Source of the DNA: CAZMGD01 sp964565705
GTDB taxonomy: Bacteria; Actinomycetota; Acidimicrobiia; Acidimicrobiales; Ilumatobacteraceae
Assembly: GCA_964565705.1 (NCBI GenBank)
Contig: CAZMGD010000178.1
Coordinates: 1-5,355 of the forward strand
DNA length: 5,355 bases
Direction: 5' to 3'
Position 1 is the stretch's first letter. Every line of letters begins with the position of its first letter. The notes beneath the pieces are model-generated. The model worked only from the letters and a program-made list of their open reading frames with translations, ran no database searches and was not told where the DNA came from. Position numbers and translations under genes: made by a program. This document shows, piece after piece, positions 1-4,789 of this stretch.

Positions 1-191
1 TGCAGGCGCAGTTGGCGGAGTTGCAGTCGCAGCAGGCGGCACCGCCGCCTCCTCCGCCACCGGCGGCGGCGCCGGCTGCGGGGGGTGATGACATGATGGC
101 CAAGTTGCAGAACTTGGCGGACATGCATGCTGCGGGGGTGCTCGACGACGCCGAGTTCGCGGCCGCCAAGGCACGAATCCTCAACGGCTGA
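1..191 (+). CDS. SHOCT-domain protein, C-terminal end (5' truncated by window)
   Basis: Only the last 62 codons are present; the reading frame enters at base 3 and ends at TGA 189-191. The visible protein is a Gln/Ala/Leu-rich helical stretch, a seven-proline run followed by an Ala/Pro/Gly linker ending in GGDD, and then a short helical tail. The tail has the pattern KLQNLADMHAAGVLDDAEF followed by AAAKARILNG. This is the classic SHOCT signature: an amphipathic helix, a G-[VL]-[LI]-[TD]-[DE]-x-E-F turn, and a second helix with a lysine and a closing I/L-L. SHOCT is a short C-terminal domain of bacterial proteins thought to mediate oligomerisation or protein contacts. It does not identify the main domain, which lies outside the window. 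The gene converges with the next small gene, which also ends in a SHOCT-like tail. Confidence 0.85.
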   Translation, partial: QAQLAELQSQQAAPPPPPPPAAAPAAGGDDMMAKLQNLADMHAAGVLDDAEFAAAKARILNG

Positions 192-216
192 CGCCCTCCG
201 GGCGGCGCTGCGTCAG
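188..216. terminator. Inverted repeat spanning both convergent stop codons, candidate bidirectional terminator
   Basis: CTGACGC at 188-194 is matched by GCGTCAG at 210-216, so the TGA stop of the left gene (189-191) pairs with the complement of the TGA stop of the right gene (213-215). An alternative inner hairpin pairs CGCCC (192-196) with GGGCG (200-204) around a three-base loop. No T-tract follows on either side. Intrinsic terminators lacking a T-tract have been proposed in high-GC actinobacteria, so the call rests on the symmetry and the convergent position. The repeat could instead be a chance product of short GC-rich words. Confidence 0.4.
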
Positions 217-458
217 AGCGCGAGCTGGGCGAGCAGGTCTGCCTTCTCCGCCTCGAAGTCCTCGAACGTGACGTCGCCCTTCTCGTGGGCGACGTGGAGG
301 GCTTCGAGCGCGGCGAGCACGTCGGCCTGGTCGCGCGCCGGTGACGTGGGCTCGTCGGGGGTGTCGTTGCGCCGGCTCTCGCGGCGCTCGCGCTTGTTGA
401 CGGCGCGTTCTCGCTTTGCCTTCTCGCGCTCGCGCTTGGCGAAGCGTCCGCTGCTCAT
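213..458 (-). CDS. Small basic protein with SHOCT-like C-terminal tail
   Basis: This gene encodes 81 residues and starts at ATG 456-458. The start overlaps the stop of the upstream gene as ATGA (455-458), which fixes the start by translational coupling. Residues 1-30 are extremely basic and charged (MSSGRFAKRE, then repeated Lys/Arg/Glu) and probably form a charged helix able to touch nucleic acid or phospholipid head groups. Residues 31-46 form a Pro/Asp/Thr linker. Residues 47-81 form two helices around HEKGDVTFEDFEAEKADLL, matching the SHOCT pattern (helix, G-D-V-T-x-E-x-F turn, helix with K and LL). There is no signal peptide or membrane segment. It is the last gene of the minus-strand operon behind the desaturase. 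Its function is unknown; a scaffold or oligomerisation role is inferred only from the tail. Confidence 0.8.
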   Translation of the reverse strand: MSSGRFAKREREKAKRERAVNKRERRESRRNDTPDEPTSPARDQADVLAALEALHVAHEKGDVTFEDFEAEKADLLAQLAL

Positions 459-736
459 GCCGTCGTCTCGGGAAGGAAGCGGGCGATCGCGACCCTGGGG
501 TCGCGGTTGGGGTCGCCGGGCGCGTGGAGCGCGTCGCGGAACAGGGTGAGGGCCTGCAGGCGGTCGTCGCCGTCGAGCGGCGCGGCCATGATCCGCTCGA
601 CCGACGGCATGAGGTCGGGGCGCTCGGTGACGATGCTGTGCGCGAGCTGCTCGACCTCGCCGAGCTCGTGGGGGGAGCCAGGCGACTTCCAGCTCTCGGC
701 GGCGCGCTTCTGCTTGGACCTGCTGGGTGCGGTCAT
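455..736 (-). CDS. Hypothetical 93-residue soluble protein in the cold shock/desaturase operon
   Basis: I do not recognise this family. The ATG at 734-736 overlaps the desaturase stop (733-735) as ATGA, and its own stop (455-457) overlaps the next ATG the same way, so it is translationally coupled on both sides. The protein begins with a basic segment (MTAPSRSKQKRAAESWK), followed by a Ser/Pro/Gly turn. A predicted helical core of roughly residues 24-74 (SPHELGEVEQLAHSIV onwards) is rich in Leu, Ala, Glu and Asp and contains two short PDLMPSVERI-like helices. The C-terminal segment is RDPRVAIARFLPE. It has no cysteine, no membrane segment and no signal peptide. High third-position GC and the tight overlaps argue that it is real. 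A partner of the desaturase is possible from position only. Confidence 0.75.
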   Translation of the reverse strand: MTAPSRSKQKRAAESWKSPGSPHELGEVEQLAHSIVTERPDLMPSVERIMAAPLDGDDRLQALTLFRDALHAPGDPNRDPRVAIARFLPETTA

Positions 737-1683
737 GGGTTCTCCCCTGAGTTGGCTGCCGCGGCTGCGGCGGCGATGGACGTGGTGGAGGCGCGACGGA
801 GGCGGCTGGTGAGGCCGACCGCGTGCAGGGTGACGATGAGCCACTTGCTCGGGTCGTAGTGCCACCAGCGGACACCGTTGCGGAAGTCGTACGGGAAGCG
901 GTGGTGGTAGCTGTGGTACCCCTCGCCGAACGTGACGAGCGCGGTCAGCGTGCTGTTGCGTGCCGAACCGTCGGCATCGAACGTGCGTCGCCCGAGGAGG
1001 TGGGCCAGGGAGTTCACGCAGAACGTCGCCTGGAGCAACAGGGCGGCACGCAGGAAGCCGATCACCAGCAGCCCGCCGACCGGGTCGTGCCAGCTCGTGG
1101 CCACGAGGGCCGGGACCACGAGTCCGGTGGCGATCGCGAACAGCGCGTACCACCGGTGTTGCAGCCGGATGCTGCGCTGATCCCACAGGTCGTGCTGCCG
1201 GGTCACATCGGCGGACGCCTCGCGGCGCCGGAACAACCAGCCCATGTGAGCGTGCCACACGCCCTGGGTGATCGCGTGCGGGTCGAGGGCGGTGTCGGTG
1301 TACGCGTGATGGGCCCGGTGGTCAGCGCTCCACGAGATCGCCGAGTTCTGGAACGAGGCCGCGCCGACGATCAGGAAGAACCAGCGCACGGGCCAGCTCG
1401 CCCGGTACGTGCGATGGGCGAACAGCCGGTGGTAGCCGGCCGTGATCGCGAGGCCGCTCAGCGCGTAGGCGATCGTCGCCGCGACGACGGTGTGGAGCGA
1501 TGGATGCGTGACCAGCCAGACCGCACCGGCGACGCCACCGAGATGGATGACGCCCAGCCCAGCGATCGTCGACCAGCACAGACGCGGGTCGGGGTGGGCC
1601 GACAGCGCGACCCCACCCGAGCCGCGCGGCGTGTGCCGCGCGACATCGGGTGGTCGGTCGGTGGTCAGTTCCGTGGTGCTCAG
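733..1683 (-). CDS. Membrane fatty acid (acyl-CoA/acyl-lipid) desaturase, probable CTG start
   Basis: With a CTG start this is 316 residues, normal for the delta-9-type membrane desaturase family (di-iron enzymes that put a double bond into acyl chains using O2). All three histidine boxes are present: H85-x4-H90 in GYHRLFAHR, H122-x2-H125-H126 in DHRAHH, and H257-x2-H260-H261 in HSYHHRF. The supporting motifs WHAHMGW (about 143-149) and NSLAH (224-228) are also present. Hydrophobic segments lie around residues 38-58, 66-82, 100-113, 181-197 and 205-223. The C-terminus is Ala-rich. The GTG at 1387-1389 would remove the first membrane pair and box 1. No ATG, GTG or TTG occurs in this frame from there back through cspA. 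CTG 1681-1683 gives MSTTELTTDRPP and overlaps the cspA TGA as CTGA, mirroring the two ATGA overlaps downstream. CTG 1666-1668 is a second choice. About 83% G/C at third positions in the first 41 codons supports coding there. A sequencing indel is the main alternative. Confidence 0.9.
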   Translation of the reverse strand: MSTTELTTDRPPDVARHTPRGSGGVALSAHPDPRLCWSTIAGLGVIHLGGVAGAVWLVTHPSLHTVVAATIAYALSGLAITAGYHRLFAHRTYRASWPVRWFFLIVGAASFQNSAISWSADHRAHHAYTDTALDPHAITQGVWHAHMGWLFRRREASADVTRQHDLWDQRSIRLQHRWYALFAIATGLVVPALVATSWHDPVGGLLVIGFLRAALLLQATFCVNSLAHLLGRRTFDADGSARNSTLTALVTFGEGYHSYHHRFPYDFRNGVRWWHYDPSKWLIVTLHAVGLTSRLRRASTTSIAAAAAAANSGENP

Positions 1684-1877
1684 GCCGGACGGACGTTGCG
1701 GGCTTCGTCGCCCTTGCGCCCCTGGCCGATCTCGAACTCGACGGTCTGGCCGTCGGTGAGACCCGCCCCGGCGTCGGGATGGAGGTTGGAGACGTGGACG
1801 AACACATCGTCGCCCTTGTCGCGGGCGATGAACCCGAAGCCGCGATCGCGGTCGAAGAACTTCACGGTGCCTTGCAT
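1680..1877 (-). CDS. cspA: CspA-family cold shock protein
   Basis: This is a 65-residue single cold-shock domain, the usual family length. The start MQGTVKFF is canonical, RNP1 reads RGFGFI (residues 12-17), and RNP2 reads VFVHV (residues 25-29). The family binds single-stranded RNA and DNA as a five-stranded OB-fold barrel in the cytoplasm and melts RNA structure, often but not always under cold control. RNP2 has Val where Phe or Tyr is usual (VFVHV rather than VFVHF or VFVHY), so one aromatic contact may be lost. The start is ATG 1875-1877, preceded by AAGGAG (complement of 1885-1890) at seven bases. It leads a four-gene minus-strand operon. Its TGA (1680-1682) overlaps a putative CTG start of the desaturase, tying an RNA chaperone to a membrane-lipid enzyme. 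An in-frame longer version to 1985 has no family-like N-terminus and is rejected. Confidence 0.95.
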   Translation of the reverse strand: MQGTVKFFDRDRGFGFIARDKGDDVFVHVSNLHPDAGAGLTDGQTVEFEIGQGRKGDEARNVRPA

Positions 1878-2122
1878 GGTTGCGCTCCTTGTGAGTGCTG
1901 TAGTGAGGTGTGCGGTGGAATCAGAGGACGACGACTGGTGAGTGGGAAGATCGACACCTGCTCGACCAAACGTGGGAACAGGCATGTCGGGTACTTCCAG
2001 TCATCGATCTGCACAAGCAACCGAAGCAACGGAAGACTGCACACGACGGCCACCGCGGCCGCCGGATGCCGCAATGCTAGCGGACCGCGGCCCGACCTCC
2101 ACCCCGACCGCTTCGCTCGTCG
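1878..2122 (-). promoter_or_regulatory. Leader/promoter region of the cspA-desaturase operon
   Basis: This is 245 bases without a convincing gene, between the stop of the DUF5995 gene and the start of cspA. It is visibly less GC-rich (especially 1890-2045) than the flanking coding DNA. It must contain the cspA promoter unless the operon is read through from the DUF5995 gene, which lies on the same strand. cspA mRNAs in other bacteria often carry long structured 5' UTRs, so a UTR here is reasonable by family knowledge. I see a 9-base tandem near-repeat (ACAAGCAAC then CGAAGCAAC, 2013-2030) and a strong Shine-Dalgarno at 1885-1890. I cannot fold the leader by eye, and I see no recognisable riboswitch. 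Confidence 0.5.
2074..2079 (-). promoter_or_regulatory. Candidate -10 hexamer TAGCAT for the cspA operon
   Basis: Read on the minus strand this is TAGCAT, matching the TANNNT -10 pattern of actinobacterial housekeeping sigma factors. It was the only such match I found in the leader by eye. Transcription from here would begin near 2067 and give a 5' UTR of about 190 bases, in the range seen for cspA-type leaders. The expected -35 position (about 2096-2101) reads GTGGAG and is a poor match to TTGACA, so this is a weak call. Confidence 0.25.
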
Positions 2123-2845
2123 TCAGACCAGCGGTCCGAGCAGCTGCCGGGTCACGTCACGCGGATCGCGGTCCTCGAGCCGCCGGGCGATCGGCACGAG
2201 CCACGACGCCGGGGCTGACGGCTTGGTGATCAGGTAGGCGAGCACGCTGACCAGCCGGTCGAGCGCGGCGGTCTCGCGCGCCCGGGGATCGGGGTCGAGT
2301 GGTCGGAGGCGCACCGCTGTCTGCCAGGCCTGGTCGCGAGCACGATCGAGGGAGAAGTTGAACGCCCGTCCGCCACCCAGCCACAGCGACCACTGCGTCC
2401 AGCCAGACACGTGACGGAGATCGCGCAGGATGTGGGGTTGTGTGGCGGCGAGCAGGTCGTTGATCGCGTCGAAGTCGGGGCGGAGCTCGTCGAGCGACGC
2501 GCCCGCGTCGGCGAGCTCCACCACGACCTGCGGGAGGTCGTGGTTGACGTGGGCGTTGATGCCGAGCAGGAGGTGCTGCACGATCAGCAGCCGGCCGTCG
2601 TTCACGACGTCGGCGGCTGCCTGCCAGCAGTCGGGGCGGGGTCGCGACCCGTCACGCGCGCCGAGGTACCAGCCGGCGAAGGCGCGGGCGAAGGTGGCCA
2701 TGCGCTGCCCGTCCCCGAACCGTCCGTCCCCGATCGAGGCCTGCACCCGGTCGGTGACGCGCGCGTACATGGCGGCGAAGTAGCCGCTCGCGTCGTCGGC
2801 ATCGAGTGCCACCGACCTGAGCGCTTCGATCGTGTCGTCCAGCAC
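2123..2845 (-). CDS. DUF5995 family protein
   Basis: This encodes 240 residues from GTG 2843-2845. The protein matches the actinobacterial DUF5995 family as I know it. The N-terminal helix includes GYFAAMYARVTDRV (residues 21-34). It is followed by F-x-D-x-x-RM (43-49), FARAFAGWYL (52-61), and the signature QHLLLGINAHVNHDL (90-104). That signature has three histidines (H91, H99, H102) and may line a metal site or active site; this is inference. There is no signal peptide or clear membrane span. No function is established for the family that I can state. The start is uncertain: the frame is open to 2986 with ATG codons near 2972-2986, but that extension runs straight through a perfect palindrome and looks non-native. 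No good Shine-Dalgarno precedes GTG 2845; AGGAG lies 18 bases away. A leaderless transcript is therefore likely. Confidence 0.8.
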   Translation of the reverse strand: MLDDTIEALRSVALDADDASGYFAAMYARVTDRVQASIGDGRFGDGQRMATFARAFAGWYLGARDGSRPRPDCWQAAADVVNDGRLLIVQHLLLGINAHVNHDLPQVVVELADAGASLDELRPDFDAINDLLAATQPHILRDLRHVSGWTQWSLWLGGGRAFNFSLDRARDQAWQTAVRLRPLDPDPRARETAALDRLVSVLAYLITKPSAPASWLVPIARRLEDRDPRDVTRQLLGPLV

Positions 2846-2852
2846 CGACGCG

Positions 2853-2858
2853 ACCGTA
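2853..2858 (-). promoter_or_regulatory. Candidate -10 hexamer TACGGT for a leaderless DUF5995 transcript
   Basis: The minus-strand reading TACGGT fits TANNNT and lies seven bases before the proposed GTG start (2845). Transcription would then begin at or next to the start codon, as in leaderless actinobacterial mRNAs. The -35 zone falls inside one arm of the adjacent 46-bp palindrome, so a protein bound there would block this promoter. No good -35 match is seen, so the evidence is positional only. Confidence 0.3.
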
Positions 2859-2864
2859 CTGGTC

Positions 2865-2910
2865 TCCTGCAGTCGGATCGGTCCCCGCGGGGACCGATCC
2901 GACTGCAGGA
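2865..2910. repeat. Perfect 46-bp palindrome (23-bp arms, no spacer)
   Basis: Every base from 2865 to 2887 pairs with its counterpart from 2910 back to 2888. The centre is CCCCGCGGGG (2883-2892), and each arm carries a CTGCAG (2868-2873 and 2902-2907). Symmetry stops abruptly at 2864/2911. It sits in the spacer between two divergent genes, about 20 bases from the DUF5995 start and 153 bases from the dioxygenase ATG. It could be an operator for a dimeric regulator, a mobile or repeated palindromic element, a cruciform or RNA hairpin, or a fold-back assembly artefact. It is not a terminator of a convergent pair. There is no obvious target-site duplication, and I see no second copy in the window. 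Confidence 0.95.
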
Positions 2911-3063
2911 ACGGCGCAGCGCTGTCGAGTGGCGCACGTGGACACAGACCGGTATTGTTGATCAAACAAGTCATCATTACTGACAAGGACGAGTTTGTTC
3001 ACCACCTCCGACCGCGCCGCCGCGGCGCACCGGCACCCGGGTGGCGATCGCGAAAGGGATCCC
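2911..3063 (+). promoter_or_regulatory. Upstream region of the TauD-type dioxygenase gene, with AT-rich patch
   Basis: The stretch 2950-3000 is clearly more AT-rich than the rest of the window, as expected for a promoter. It contains the near-palindrome TTGTTGATCAAACAA (2955-2969, core TTGATCAA), ACAAG repeated with a 12-base gap, and GTCA-N7-TGAC (2970-2984). These are candidate regulator contacts. No hexamer pair with convincing -35/-10 spacing was found on the plus strand. The dioxygenase Shine-Dalgarno (AAAGGGAT) lies at the right end. Confidence 0.4.
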
Positions 3064-3948
3064 ATGACCACCGACACCGACGTGCTCCTCGACGTCGAAC
3101 CGGTCACGAGCACCATCGGTGCGGTCGTTCGGGGGGTGGAGCTGAACCGACCGCTCGACGAGCCGACGGTCGCCGCTCTTCGCCGCGCGCTGCTGGGATG
3201 GAAGGTGCTGTTCCTGCGCGACCAGCACCTCGACCCGACGTCGCAGGTGCGGCTCGGCCGGCACCTCGGCGTGCTGACGCCCGCGCATCCACTGCAGGGC
3301 GGGTTGGACGACGAGCACCCCGAGGTGCTGGTGCTCGACAGCAGCGACTACGCGCTCGGCATCGGTGACCGCGACGGCAGCACCAGCTACAACAATCGCT
3401 GGCACACCGACGTCACGTTCTCGGCGACGCCACCCGCAGCGTCGATCCTGGCCGCGCAGATCATCCCGCCCGTGGGCGGCGACACGCTCTGGGCCGACCT
3501 CGTCGCCGGCTACGAGTCGCTGTCACCGGGCGTGCGCGGGCTGCTCGATCCGCTGACCGCGGTGCACGACGCTCGCCGCACGTTCGATCGGTTCCAGGCC
3601 GACGATGACAACAGAGCGCGGGTCGACGCGCTGGTGCCCGTCCGCCACCCCGTCGTGCGGGTCCATCCCGAGACCGGTCGCCGCGGGCTGTTCGTCAACC
3701 CGGTGTTCACGTCGCACATCGAGGGCCTGTCGCGGCTGGAGAGCGACCGGCTGCTGTCGTTGCTCTACGAGCACAGCGTGCTGCCCGAGCACGTCGTGCG
3801 CTGGCGCTGGCGCGCCGGCGACGTGACGATCTGGGACAACCGCTCCACCAGCCACTACGCCGCGGCCGACTACACGGGTCGGCGCGTGATGCACCGGGTG
3901 ACCGTCGCCGGTGACGTGCCCGTCGGGGTCACCGGCGCGCTGCGATGA
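3064..3948 (+). CDS. TauD/TfdA-type Fe(II)/2-oxoglutarate-dependent dioxygenase
   Basis: This is 294 residues, close to E. coli TauD. The family couples 2-oxoglutarate decarboxylation to hydroxylation of a sulfonate, sulfate ester or aryloxyalkanoate, after which the carbon-heteroatom bond breaks (sulfite or sulfate release for the sulfur substrates). The iron triad is complete: H114 and D116 in RWHTDVTF and H264 in WDNRSTSHYAAADY. The 2-oxoglutarate ligands are T141 in GGDTLWADL and R278 in RVMHRVTVAGD. N110, four residues before H114, matches the TauD substrate-site Asn95, and H75 in an AHP triplet is near the TauD His70 position. This makes a sulfonate or sulfate ester the favoured substrate, but it is not proven. 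The start is ATG 3064 behind AAAGGGAT; an upstream open frame to 2995 lacks family similarity. It converges on the binding-protein gene with only five bases between stops. Confidence 0.92.
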   Translation: MTTDTDVLLDVEPVTSTIGAVVRGVELNRPLDEPTVAALRRALLGWKVLFLRDQHLDPTSQVRLGRHLGVLTPAHPLQGGLDDEHPEVLVLDSSDYALGIGDRDGSTSYNNRWHTDVTFSATPPAASILAAQIIPPVGGDTLWADLVAGYESLSPGVRGLLDPLTAVHDARRTFDRFQADDDNRARVDALVPVRHPVVRVHPETGRRGLFVNPVFTSHIEGLSRLESDRLLSLLYEHSVLPEHVVRWRWRAGDVTIWDNRSTSHYAAADYTGRRVMHRVTVAGDVPVGVTGALR

Positions 3949-3953
3949 CCACG

Positions 3954-4724
3954 TCAGGTCGTCGGCGGACACAGCTGGCGCAATGGCGCGCAGTGCTCGT
4001 CGTCCACGGGGTGGAAGCGGCGGATCAGCAGCCGGCGCAGGGTGGACGCCAGGTCGGGCCGCTCGATCGCCGCGCCGATCGCGGCGCGAACCGTCGGGAC
4101 GAGGCCGGCGCCGCCATCGCGGCGCACGACGAGCGGGAGGCCGGGGATCTGCGGCCCCACTCCGACGACCTCGATGCCGCGCACGGCTTCCGGCCGGTGC
4201 GTGTGCAGCAGCGCGAGCGTCACCTCGTCGACGAGCGCGACGTCCGCGACGCCGTGGGCCACGGCCTCGATGCTGCGCACGTGCGCACCGGTCGCGACGA
4301 CGGCGCCTTCCCATCGTCCATCGGTCGAGTCGAGCAGTCCGCGCAGCGACACCCAACCCGACAGGCTGTCGGCGGCGTTGACCGCGATCGACACGCCGGG
4401 CCGTCCGAGGTCGTCGACCGAGCGCCCGGAGCCGGCGGCGGTGATGAGCTGGCTGCGGTAGCGAGTGCCGGCGTCCGAGTCGACCGCGTACTCGAACGCC
4501 CCGACCACGGTCAGCATCGGCGCCAGCTCGGTCACGAAGGGCCAACCGCAGGTCTGGCTCATCAACAGCTCCGGGTCACGCCAGAGAGCGGCGGGCTCGA
4601 CGTGTCGCGTCAACGCGGGCGGCGCGTCGATGCCACGCACGCGCAGCTCGGCGGCGATCGCCTGCCACAGCGCGTCGTGATCGGGGCGCAGCTCGGCGAC
4701 GTCGTACATGGGCAGGCTCGCCAC
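3954..4724 (-). CDS. PhnD-type phosphate/phosphonate-like substrate-binding protein without signal peptide
   Basis: This encodes 256 residues from GTG 4722-4724, giving MASLPMYDVAELRPDHDALW, the usual opening of this family as I know it. AGGGA sits nine bases upstream. Matching blocks follow in order: ALWRDPELLMSQTCGWPF (46-63), DLGRPGVSIAVNAADSLSGW (105-124, with the DSxSG ligand-loop pattern of PhnD-type proteins), and TGAHVRSIEAVAHGVADVAL (145-164, the helix-strand dimer of type-2 periplasmic folds). The C-terminal lobe around GVGPQIPGLPLVV closes the fold. There is no signal peptide or lipobox, so it is predicted to be cytoplasmic. No permease or ATPase gene lies in the window. This may be a stand-alone ligand sensor or a transporter partner anchored otherwise. 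The neighbours suggest an anionic sulfur ligand rather than a phosphonate, which is inference. It is divergent from the cysteine-dioxygenase-like gene and convergent with the TauD-type gene. Confidence 0.85.
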   Translation of the reverse strand: MASLPMYDVAELRPDHDALWQAIAAELRVRGIDAPPALTRHVEPAALWRDPELLMSQTCGWPFVTELAPMLTVVGAFEYAVDSDAGTRYRSQLITAAGSGRSVDDLGRPGVSIAVNAADSLSGWVSLRGLLDSTDGRWEGAVVATGAHVRSIEAVAHGVADVALVDEVTLALLHTHRPEAVRGIEVVGVGPQIPGLPLVVRRDGGAGLVPTVRAAIGAAIERPDLASTLRRLLIRRFHPVDDEHCAPLRQLCPPTT

Positions 4725-4789
4725 GGAACCGGATCCCTGCGTCGCGATGTCCGTGACGCTACCCACCACGTCAGGCGAGGAGGCCCGAA
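4725..4789. promoter_or_regulatory. Divergent promoter region with TGACG-N10-CGTCA dyad
   Basis: These 65 bases separate the starts of the binding-protein gene (minus) and the thiol-dioxygenase gene (plus). A dyad, TGACG (4754-4758) and CGTCA (4769-4773), lies near the middle and could bind one regulator controlling both genes. On the minus strand TAGCGT (complement of 4756-4761) fits a TANNNT -10 and overlaps the dyad. On the plus strand a very strong Shine-Dalgarno, GAGGAGG (4777-4783), lies six bases before ATG 4790. The dyad arms are only five bases, so chance is possible. Confidence 0.4.

Noticed and set aside
1458..1646. ATG at 1644-1646 as the desaturase start
   Set aside because: It lies in another frame, gives an Arg-rich peptide that stops at 1458, and lacks a Shine-Dalgarno. 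It would work only with a sequencing indel, so it is kept as the alternative for the start-codon finding.
823..1941. Long plus-strand open frame (372 codons) antisense to the desaturase and cspA
   Set aside because: It is a high-GC shadow: Arg/Val/Gly-rich with no domain pattern, while the minus strand carries complete desaturase and cold-shock motifs.
1878..1985. N-terminal extension of the cold shock protein
   Set aside because: Family members start at the MQGTVKFF-type sequence, and a well-spaced AAGGAG precedes ATG 1875-1877.
2955..2969. TTGTTGATCAAACAA as a defined operator for a named regulator
   Set aside because: The symmetry is imperfect outside the TTGATCAA core, and no regulator gene lies nearby. 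It is noted only as part of the upstream region.
2846..2986. 47-codon N-terminal extension of the DUF5995 protein
   Set aside because: It reads through the perfect palindrome and lower-GC spacer and shows no family similarity.
3949..3953. Terminator between the convergent dioxygenase and binding-protein genes
   Set aside because: Only a four-base stem (GACC/GGTC) with a six-base loop is visible around the junction, too weak to call.
3523..4545. Long minus-strand open frame (340 codons) across the dioxygenase and binding-protein genes
   Set aside because: The composition is almost all Arg, Ala, Gly and Pro. It overlaps two genes with intact catalytic or fold motifs in other frames.
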